From positions 7,448,114 to 7,512,113 of the forward strand of contig NC_049987.1 in NCBI RefSeq assembly GCF_000003815.2: 64,000 nucleotides of DNA, read 5' to 3'. The stretch is from Branchiostoma floridae. Lineage: Eukaryota; Chordata; Leptocardii; Amphioxiformes; Branchiostomatidae. The notes under the pieces were generated by a model. The model worked only from the letters and a program-made list of their open reading frames with translations, was not told the DNA's origin and did not search any database. Numbering within the stretch: the first letter of the stretch is position 1; every line of letters starts with the position of its first letter. A program made the translations under genes and the position numbers. This document shows positions 35,073-44,900 of the stretch, piece after piece.

Positions 35073-36869
35073 ATGACGTCACATCAGAAGCCGAGGGTGG
35101 TTCGATACCTGGGAACCCGTCCGACCGGAACGCAGCCGAACCCGCCGAGGAAACCCGAGTCCCTCCGACTGCAGAAGCTGAAGTCGGGCAGCCAGTCAGA
35201 CTACATCGAGACTGTCACCGAGGAGAGTTCCAGCATGTCGTCCGCGTCACGTAACCAGTCGGAGGACGAAGCCACGGCCGACGGCGGGAACGCAGGAACC
35301 ACTGGCGATGGTACGAAATCCTTCAAGGTGCTGAGTGCTAAGGGACAACCTCGCCAGCCGTATGCGCTGCCGAAAACTAGGAAAAAGGAGGGACGAACCG
35401 ACAAGCCGAGGCCCCAAACCCACCCACCTGAGGTCGTCCAACGCCTTCTACAGGAGAGGGCTGTGAAAATAACGGACTTGAAGAGCCAGGTGAAGTACTT
35501 GAGGGGGAAAATAATCGACGTAGACCACGAGAACGAGCTCTTGAGAGGAGTATTAAAGAAACAAAAGGCAGCTCTGACAAATTTTGAGTCGCCCGACAAA
35601 TACTTCGCCAGGATGATGCAGCAACACAAAGACGATGTCAGAGACTTGAAGGGAGAGATCAGGGAGGAGAACAAGGGACGTGACTTGGAGAAGGAGATCA
35701 ACGAGAAGAGCCAGCAACTGTGGGAGACAAACACCGAGCTCGGCCGCTTGGAACAGCTCATCGAGAAACAACTGCCGGAGACGGAGGAAGGGCAGAGGAA
35801 GCTAGCCAGTGCTGAAGACAAGTTACTCAGGACAACTCAGAAACTATCCACCCTGGAGAATGAAATAGAGGCGGCTACCAACTTTGGCAGGAAGAGGTAT
35901 GTAGCTGAGGTGATAAAACACAGGGAAACTAGAGAATCTGTGACGATAATGGAGGAGGAATGCGAGAAGATTAGGCTGAGAATACGTGAGCGCGAAAAGG
36001 AGCTGGAAATTAGGAACATCTATCATCAAAGGATACAACAGGCGCGGAACGGCGTTACCAAGGCGACCACCACAGACGACCTGAGGGAACACGCCAGAAT
36101 ATGGCGGGAAGCCGAGGAAAAGGAACGCAGAGAAGCAGAGGAAAGGAAGAGAAGGGAAGAAAAGAAACGGAAAGAGCTAGAAGAAATTAAACGTTTGGAA
36201 GAAGTCAAAAGACAAGCTGAGATCGAAAAGAAGAGACAGGCACAAGAGCTAGAGAGGAAGCGAGAAGAGGAAAGACTGAAACATGAACAGGAAGAGAAGG
36301 AAAGAATGGAAAGAGAACTCAGGGAACTGGAAGAGAGAGAGCGAAAGGAAAGAGAGAAGAAAACAAGAGAGGAGCGAAGAAGGAGGGAGAGAGCGGAGAG
36401 AGACGCGCGGGAACGGAAACGACGAGAAGATGAAAGAATGAAGAAACTAAAAGCCAAACAACGAGCCGAAGAACAGGCAAGGCTGGCGCGGGAGGAGGCC
36501 GAGAGGAAAGCTAAGGAAGAAGCTGAAAGGAAGGCTCAGGCAGAGGCTGAGAGAAAGGCAAGGGAGGAGGCCGAGAGACGTGCCCGAGAGGAAGCTGAGA
36601 GGCAAGCCCAAGAGGAGGCTGAGAGGAAGGCCCGCGAAGAAGCAGAGCGACAGGCCCGAGAGGAGGCCGAGGAAAAGGTTAGGTATCTCCAAGCGCAGCT
36701 GAGAAGGGTCGAGACTTTGATAAAGGAAAAGACAGAAGAGTCGCTGAAGAAGAAAAAACAACACAAAACCAAACGCACGTTCCAAAACTTGCACCACGGA
36801 ATGTCCTCACAAGGACCCCTCTCAACAAGTAGCGGGACCTCGAACATTGTTCGGAACAAGACAAAGTAA
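35073..36869 (+). CDS. LCA5-like: Lebercilin-like coiled-coil protein (LCA5/LCA5L family), intronless
   Basis: One uninterrupted frame of 598 codons. The ATG at 35073 is the first after an in-frame TAA at 35049. Residues 1-115 are basic and serine-rich. Residues about 118-322 form a coiled coil with features of the lebercilin domain: KITDLKSQVKYLRGKI, NELLRGVLKKQKAAL, HKDDVRDLK, KLASAEDKL and the closing REREKELEIRNIYHQRI, which matches the family's K/R-E-K-E-L-E-I/D-NIY block. Residues about 345-560 are almost pure Glu, Arg, Lys and Ala, a likely single alpha-helix, including eight copies of an AREEAERK-type octad (472-535). Lebercilin localises to cilia and centrosomes and interacts with intraflagellar transport proteins. 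Vertebrate LCA5 genes have several coding exons, so the lack of introns is unusual. The highly charged tail could also suggest a different coiled-coil protein, but the NIY block argues for lebercilin. Confidence 0.83.
   Translation: MTSHQKPRVVRYLGTRPTGTQPNPPRKPESLRLQKLKSGSQSDYIETVTEESSSMSSASRNQSEDEATADGGNAGTTGDGTKSFKVLSAKGQPRQPYALPKTRKKEGRTDKPRPQTHPPEVVQRLLQERAVKITDLKSQVKYLRGKIIDVDHENELLRGVLKKQKAALTNFESPDKYFARMMQQHKDDVRDLKGEIREENKGRDLEKEINEKSQQLWETNTELGRLEQLIEKQLPETEEGQRKLASAEDKLLRTTQKLSTLENEIEAATNFGRKRYVAEVIKHRETRESVTIMEEECEKIRLRIREREKELEIRNIYHQRIQQARNGVTKATTTDDLREHARIWREAEEKERREAEERKRREEKKRKELEEIKRLEEVKRQAEIEKKRQAQELERKREEERLKHEQEEKERMERELRELEERERKEREKKTREERRRRERAERDARERKRREDERMKKLKAKQRAEEQARLAREEAERKAKEEAERKAQAEAERKAREEAERRAREEAERQAQEEAERKAREEAERQAREEAEEKVRYLQAQLRRVETLIKEKTEESLKKKKQHKTKRTFQNLHHGMSSQGPLSTSSGTSNIVRNKTK
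36486..36677 (+). repeat. 24-bp coding minisatellite, eight units, in the LCA5-like gene
   Basis: Eight consecutive 24-bp units encode variants of AREEAERK (AKEEAERK, AQAEAERK, AREEAERR, AREEAERQ and others). Third positions vary (GAGGCC, GAAGCT, GAGGCT), so the array is old enough to have collected silent changes or is under selection for protein sequence. Confidence 0.9.
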
Positions 36870-38974
36870 ATTATTTCATAGGTAGGATACCTTGTGGAAA
36901 CTAAGAACGTTGTTTGCCAATACCAAGAATTCAAATGAAGAGGAGAAAACACGAGGATTGCCTTCATGACTTAAACATCCAGTGGAAAATCCTTCACAAT
37001 GTGTGGATATCTGGACAGATAGCTGCAGCGGTCTCACGCGTTTCCACCTACTACACATTACCTTCCAGAATGGTTTGTAATATTTGTGTTAGATACATAG
37101 CATACATATATATTGCAGACATGACACATACAGTTAGGAATGATATGACCCTGTGAATACAGTAGGTACATGTACTTGTATCTGCTATAGCGTGCCAACA
37201 TAGCATCCAGAATAGCGTCAAGTCGCTTTTGTGAGGTCAGTAATGGTGTAACCAGGCAACACGAAAGTAAAAGTAGCTGCTTGAGTGAAGTGAAGATATG
37301 TATTGAATTGCAATAACGTCAAGCATGTCAAAAGCAGCTTTTCAAATCTCTAGAAATACAATAGGTGGCACAAGGGCCATGTGTAAGAGTCCATGTACGT
37401 TAAGTTACCATGACGTTTACTTTGACATGAAAGAATGTCACCGACATTTGTATTCCTGTATCATTTGTGTGTATGTTTACTCCATCGTTGAGGTGACCAG
37501 GAACAGAGGTATGTAGTTAAGATTTAATGAGGTTCTGGGTAGCCTTGCTTCATTCTCCAGTGATATGTAGGTCTACTACTTGTACGAGTCAATAGACAAC
37601 AGACCTGGCTGTCATTGGTATTTGTTCCCAAGTCAGATTGGAAATCATTAATTTTTCTGCTGAAGGAACACGAAACTTTGTGTCTCAAAACATTTTGTTA
37701 GCATTTAAAACGGGTGAAATTTTTTTGGTCTCCTCTTTTAGCTCCGTTGTCCACCTCCTGAGCATCTACATTGTAAACATCTGTCTGCTTCTCTTATATG
37801 AAGCCTAGGTTGGTGCAAATGTAACATTAAAGCTGTTTCTTCCAAAATCCATCCACAAAAAGTGCCAAACAGAATATGCTTGTCATCATAGTTTAATTGT
37901 GCTTGGGCCACAATGAATAAGGATACAAAAAAAAGTCATGTCTTTTTTTACTTTATCAATGTACTATAGATTGCATTGTTTGCAATCTCAATACATAAAA
38001 TTAAACTAATTAAATCAAATTATAGATTAAAAAAAGTAACAACTAATGTATACTACAAAGGTGTTCCTAAATGTGTACATGTACCTTATACTACAAAGGT
38101 GTTCCTAAATGTGTACCTGTACAAATGTACCTTGATTATATTTGTTATCTTCCTTTTTTCCAGTAAGTCTTATGCAAAAAAACAAAACAAATAAGAGAAT
38201 ATATGTAAATGAATAAATAAGTCTTAACTTTTAGACTTCCATAACATCTGTATCAAAAATACTTTGCATGATAAATACTTTGCATCTCTGGGCAGGATTT
38301 CTCCGAGGAATCAGCCTACAAACTTCTCATATCAAAACTAACAAAATCTTCTCTTTGTCACTCCTTTTTGTAACTTACTGCCGGTATTTATCTAACGCTA
38401 CTTAACCTTCATCCGCAGGGTAACCTATATCTGTTGTTTATAAAAGCAGGGTAATTTGGGATATGAAGTAGGCGGACCATGTTTTTAAACTGCTGTATTT
38501 TGAAAATATTGCAACTTGAAACCATCGTCCGTCGACTTGATATCCATACGCAACCTGCTTCAAAACAACGGAGATAGGTTACTCCACGGATATAGGTGAA
38601 CTAGCGTTATATTGTAAGACAAAGCAAAAAAAATTCTTAATCTTTGGCCATGACTGGAACTACCAGTATTCTCACATATACTGTGGTTAATAATTTTGGT
38701 TGCTACTTGACATAGTCTTGCATCTTTTACCATAATATGCAACTCATACATACATGTAGTAGCTCCTTAGTCAAACATAACTCAAGTTGAAACAAAATTA
38801 ATGATGCAACAAAAGGTTGAAGCCTACAGTATTGCCAAGTCAAAACAGGTGAGGAAACAGTCATATGTTACTTTGGAATGCTGATTCATATCAAAAAGTT
38901 GCTTCCATTGAAGATAAATCTTTCCTCATCATCAAAAAGGAGACTGGAACAGAAGACTCATGTATCTGCAGTTC
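36870..38974. other. Non-coding stretch between converging genes
   Basis: It holds the presumed 3' UTRs of the LCA5-like gene (plus) and the ankyrin-MYND gene (minus). A 42-bp direct duplication around ATACTACAAAGGTGTTCC lies at about 38050-38125. No other feature is supported. Confidence 0.5.
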
Positions 38975-41900
38975 TCACCACTGCTGCCAGGGGGCACACT
39001 TGCCATGGAAGACATTGACTCCTCCCTCCACTTTGTCAGACAGTTCTGCCCAGAAGAAGGCTTTACAGCCCCACCATCCTTCACTTGCCACCTTCCTCCT
39101 GATGTCTGAATAGCCTACAAAATGAAAAAAAAACAATACAGCACAATCAAAACATATCTACATATCTTACATATACAGCAGTACTGTGGGCCGAAAAAAA
39201 AATTCAGCTGGAGACAGCCCTGCTTTGGTTGCTACAGCTAAAGTGCTGCTAAACATATACATGTAGTTCCAAAATCTCATAGTATACAGCTGAACACTTA
39301 GTTCTAAAGATGTAGCAACCAGAGAATCAACACTTGTAATGATTCAATCTGTGGAGGCATTTCCCATATCTAATCAACTTAACAAGTCATATGACCAGGC
39401 AGCTAGAATTTAATCTCCAAGCAGATCTGTGGTGGCAGAACACTATCTTTGGGCATCAGCAAGTGGATACTGCCCTGCCACTTTGGATCTGCTTGGAGAC
39501 TAACTGTGACTGTCTATCCTTGGGGTACATGTACATGTAGCTACTCTCCAAGCAGAGGTTGATGGGGAAAATCATGACCCTTTTCTTATAATACATCATA
39601 TACAAGCTGTCTTTTTCTGTCAGGTGGGGTTAGACAGAAAAAGATGGCATATAAGAAAAAGGTCACGATTTGCCCTATCAACCTCTGCTTGGAGAGTACA
39701 TGTAGCAAGACACAGGCAACAATTAGTGAACATTTTCATTGACACTGAAAAGTAACACACTATAGAATATATTCTTAGCCTTTAGGTCACTAGCATTTAG
39801 GATACACCCCACATTCTTCTAGTCTTCTGTTGATGCTAAAATTCTAATTGTTTCCATCACTATCACTGGCTGAATGAATAGATCATATAACCAGGGCTCT
39901 AGCCAGCGTCCGTTTTCCCGTCAATTGACGGAAATTTGCTGCGTCTGACGGAAAAATTTTAAAGCCAATCCGTCAACCTTGATGGACAAAAATCCTTGGT
40001 GGAAGCTACAGGCGGCTTGGGGACGCCATCCACGGCCGTAAAAGACACACACTGTTTGTTTTGCTATTGTTATGATTGTTGACAATGTGTGTCGGTGCCC
40101 TTTCGCATACGATAATCTCATTAAAACCCGTTTTTCAAGGTCTCAGTTCAGTCCTTCTAATTAATTTTCGCGGTTTTCACGACGATTGTAATTGGCTGAC
40201 GGAAAAAAATTTCGAGCTGGCTAAAGCCCTGCATATAACCCATCTGTTTGCCAGGGGTGTGGGTAGTAAAGTTTAGATTTAGATCAGACATGCTGCAGCA
40301 ATGATAACACTAACTCACCACCACCGCTTCTGTTCATGCACCAGTCAACACTTTTTAACAAGCACACATGTTTCCACACCAAGCTTATCTAAAATCTGTG
40401 CCAGTAAAGTCAGGTATGCATGAAATTGGATGTGTCTGGGCATATTCATAACACCAGGAACCTCTGCTTGCCCAGGGAAGACACATGAATAAGATTCTGT
40501 GTGCATAATCCAGTATATGGGTCAAGGATCCTGCTATAAGTCTTGTGGTTAGGTCAGACAGGGTTATGGGTCTTGGGGAAGGCTGGTCTCCAGGGAGGGC
40601 TGGGCAATTGGGTTATCTCACCTTTAGCAGCTGCTTGTCATGCTTGTTAGGTCTACTCTTTCATAACTGATTCCTCCAAGGACTTGCCCGTGCAAGGAAC
40701 AGGTCTGTAGGTATTTTTTAACACAAGGCCAGGGGAAAATTTATTTCCTAACTGGAAGGCCTTTGGCCCAATCAAAACCTCACCCTTTGACACTGCAGAG
40801 GTTGGATGTGGTATACATCATTATAGTGCGTCTGCTTTGGAAATATAGCACCACTCTGCCACACAAAGCAGGGCTGTCATCATATTGTCCACCTGCCAAA
40901 GCTCGGCACCCAATGTGTATGTACAATGCCTCAAGTATGACACTACAAATGTGCAAAGTAGTCATGCCTAAATATTGCTTAACTGTTAACACACTGTACA
41001 AAAAAAAACAAAGACTGCACACTACCAAATGTTTAACACCATTTTGGGAGTGCACGAGGAAAACAGAATGGGTTTTGAAAATCACACCTGAGACATTTGC
41101 AGCATTGAATGTGAAGCATGGCGCTTTTTCAAATAGCCAGTAGTAGTGTAATCAGGGTTGTAGCCAGCCTGAAATCATTTTCAGCCCCCTTGATTTTGAA
41201 TGGGAACCCTATCGAGCACGGAAGGCATGGCGTGACATTGCGCGTCATTTCTGGGGGGTCTGGGTCCCAGAAAATTTTTAAATCAAGACCCTCTGAAACA
41301 CTATATCCTGCATTTTGAGGTGCAAATTTTGCTTGTAGACTAAGCCGTTCAATGGCATCTGTTTTGGTAGATGAACACATGGGTTTTAGTTTTTTTTATA
41401 TCTTTACATACCAATTTTTGTCTGTCCCTGGGGACGGAATGGGGAAAACTTTTTTTCAGTCCCCAGCTGCAAAATTCCTTCAAAGGACTGAAGGATAGGT
41501 GCTGGCTACAACCCTGCGTGTAATACAGCACTGTAACAGCCCACATTTTTAGCCAAGTCACTCCTAACCTACTCTTCTCAATAAAGGTGTTGGATTCTTT
41601 TGTGAGAAGAGGTGAGGCACCATTAGCTCCCTTTGCAAATGCTTTTTTTGCTTTAATAGAATGCTCAGTTAGTCACCCTAATAGCCTACTCTTCTCAATA
41701 AGTGTATTGGGTTTTTTATGTGAAGAGGTTTGACACAGTCACTATTACCTCCCTCAAATGTTAGGATGCCAGCTTTGCATCCCTATCTGATAGGATAATA
41801 CAACTCTTTTCTAGTTCTGCTCAGATCTAAGAACAACTACTTATTTTTGAAGCAATTTATGGCCACCTGTATACGCCACCTCAGTCCTCGCAATACTTTT

Positions 41901-44900
41901 TTCCAGCCAGGTTGCAGAGGTAGCAACTTAAGTCAAAAACCAGGTTGCACCATCAACATTTCAGGGTGCCCCACTTCCAAGTTACTACTTTCTTCAAATC
42001 AGCTACTCATCCATTATCTTTTCTTCCACAGTTCCAGTTACATATGTTTTATCTTATCAAGAAATAAGTACAAAAGCTTATGCACGTTCCAACTGCAAAA
42101 TTTTCAGATTGCACACTGTACTACCTGGGTATAAGATTAAGTTGCGCCAACATTTTGCATTTGCAAGTGTGCAAGTGGGTATTACGAGCATCAACACAAC
42201 TCGCCTGTCTGTGATGACAGGATCATGCCATGGGTGGTCTTGTCCTCATTGTAGACCATGATAGGCTCCCCCGGAGCATCGCCTCCTGGAAAATAACAAG
42301 GACAACAAAGTCAGAAGTGGGGTTAGGGCGATAGACTCAATTATATGTATGCACATCAATTTTCTTACATTTCCAAAAAAAGTTTATGACCAAACTATAA
42401 ATCATACAAAGAAGCTGTAAAATGAGCAAATATATGCAGTAGATTGACATTCTAAGTCAACGATGAAGAGGTCAGAGAACAAAAACAAAGAATTTANNNN
42501 NNNNNNNNNNNNNNNNNNNNNNNNNNNNNNNNNNNNNNNNNNNNNNNNNNNNNNNNNNNNNNNNNNNNNNNNNNNNNNNNNNNNNNNNNNNNNNNNNNNN
42601 NNNNNNNNNNNNNNNNNNNNNNNNNNNNNNNNNNNNNNNNNNNNNNNNNNNNNNNNNNNNNNNNNNNNNNNNNNNNNNNNNNNNNNNNNNNNNNNNNNNN
42701 NNNNNNNNNNNNNNNNNNNNNNNNNNNNNNNNNNNNNNNNNNNNNNNNNNNNNNNNNNNNNNNNNNNNNNNNNNNNNNNNNNNNNNNNNNNNNNNNNNNN
42801 NNNNNNNNNNNNNNNNNNNNNNNNNNNNNNNNNNNNNNNNNNNNNNNNNNNNNNNNNNNNNNNNNNNNNNNNNNNNNNNNNNNNNNNNNNNNNNNNNNNN
42901 NNNNNNNNNNNNNNNNNNNNNNNNNNNNNNNNNNNNNNNNNNNNNNNNNNNNNNNNNNNNNNNNNNNNNNNNNNNNNNNNNTGGGTCTGAATGGCGACAG
43001 GAGTCTGTTTTCTGGATATGGAACAACTGGACTGCAGGAGCTGCCTTTGTGTTTTAAACCTTGTCTTTGCCCAAATTCATATCGTAACTATGGCCGAGTG
43101 GGTAGAGTGCTCGGCTTGAAATCTGTAGGTTGTGAGTTCGATCCCCAGCCGAGTAATACCAAACACTTTAAAAATGGCGCAAGCTGCTTTCTCTGCTTAG
43201 ATCAGAACTCAGCATTCGGGAAAGAGTATGGAAGTTGAACACACACCACTACCAGTGGACTAGCCCGCTGCTGTAGTGATTGTACAAAGCTGTGTGGCCC
43301 TGGACTACTGAAACGGAGATGGGTGTTGCCCTATGCGCCATCAGGAGCGGGAAGGACTTTGACTTGCCCAAATGTATTATGGAATAACATTTATTAAGGA
43401 ATAACAATACATACCAATGGGCACCTGCACCTTGACAATGAACTGCTTGTTCTGCAGATGTTTCAGGTTCCATTTTTCTCCTATCTCACTGCTGTATTGG
43501 TGGATGGAGAAGGTTGGACGTTGGGCTGTCCTGACAATACTAGCAGTAGTACTAATGCCCTGCACTGCCTGCTCCATTGGTACAGCTACAACATACCCTG
43601 TAGGGGGATGTTCATCTCATGAGTTGTGTGCACAAAAAGTTATGAAATTGAGAACATTCAAAGAATAATTTACAATCAATGAAAGAACTGACACAAGACT
43701 TGTGTAGCATGTACTGATGTGGTGTTGAGACCAAACAACCACACACACACACACATGAAAACACGAATGCAGACACACACACACACACAAGAATACACAC
43801 AAACACACACACACACACACACACACAAAGAATGCACTCACACACACAAACAAACACGCACACACACAAGAATACACAGACACACACACTCGAATGAACA
43901 GACAACAACAATCAAATGCACAGACACACACACACAAACACAGTCATTCCATACATCAGAATTGGACACCATGACTCACCTTTACACTCGTGTTTGTGGC
44001 CACCTTCCTTCCAGTCTTTAGCCTGACACTCCTTACTACAGTAGAACTTGACGTGGCAGCGAGCACATCTCTTCAGGCTGGAACCAGGGATGTGGCACCA
44101 GGAGCAACAGGCACCTGCAAACACAGGATACACTTGGTGAAGGATTTCATCAGGTTGGAAAATTACTGGATATCAAGGTTCTTTACTTAAAACAGGGCTC
44201 GAAATACCCACTTGCCCACTTGAAAATGCAATCTCATTTTGCTTGGCGCAACTTAATTTCAAACCCAGGTTGCACACTGCGCAACCTAAAATTTTGCAGT
44301 TGGAACACTGCTTTTCCTCCACCTACGTGCAAAAGCTTTTGTATTTATTTTTTGATAACATAAAACATATTACATAGTTACATATAACTGGAAGAAAGGA
44401 TAAGGAATAAGTAGCTGATTTGAAGAAAGTAACAACTTGAAAGTAGGGCAACCTGAAATGTTGATGGCGCAACCTGGCTTTTAACTCAGGTTGCCACTTG
44501 GACAACCTGGCTGAAAAAAGTATTTCGGGCCCTGTTAAAACCAAGATATATACAAAATCACTCGAGCGTCAACCCTATTCTTAGCTGAAAATTTGCTCAA
44601 ATTTGACAGCGCTCAATGTTTCATTTCGGAAAGTTTCAATTATTGCCTTTTCTATCTATTGGTGCACAACTGACACAAAATCCCAACGGACGAGCTGTTA
44701 AAAAAATCGGCTGAAAACGTTGGCCATCCTTTGGCTGAAAATGCCAATTTGGAGCTTGCGGACAAGTTAACCAAGCCCAGTTCTTGATTAGTGTCGGGGC
44801 TTTAGGACAGTACTTCTTGTTTGGAACCACATTGTTAGCAGCAGTGCAAAATAGGACCAGTCAGTATTACCCCAACTTCCCCAAGGAAGGTGACAGATGG

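Noticed and set aside
35201-36967. Several 60-206 codon minus-strand frames
   Set aside because: They are antisense shadows of the LCA5-like gene, Ser/Leu-rich because the sense strand codes Glu/Arg/Lys.
42463-43026. Open frames of 175-184 codons
   Set aside because: They consist of Ns in the assembly gap.
43083-43158. A tRNA gene
   Set aside because: A and B boxes are present but no complete cloverleaf with matching acceptor stem; the downstream body marks it as a SINE.
43612-44021. Long open frames on both strands across the CA repeat
   Set aside because: They are VCVCVC or THTHTH translations of a microsatellite; only the MYND exon at 43980-44114 is real.
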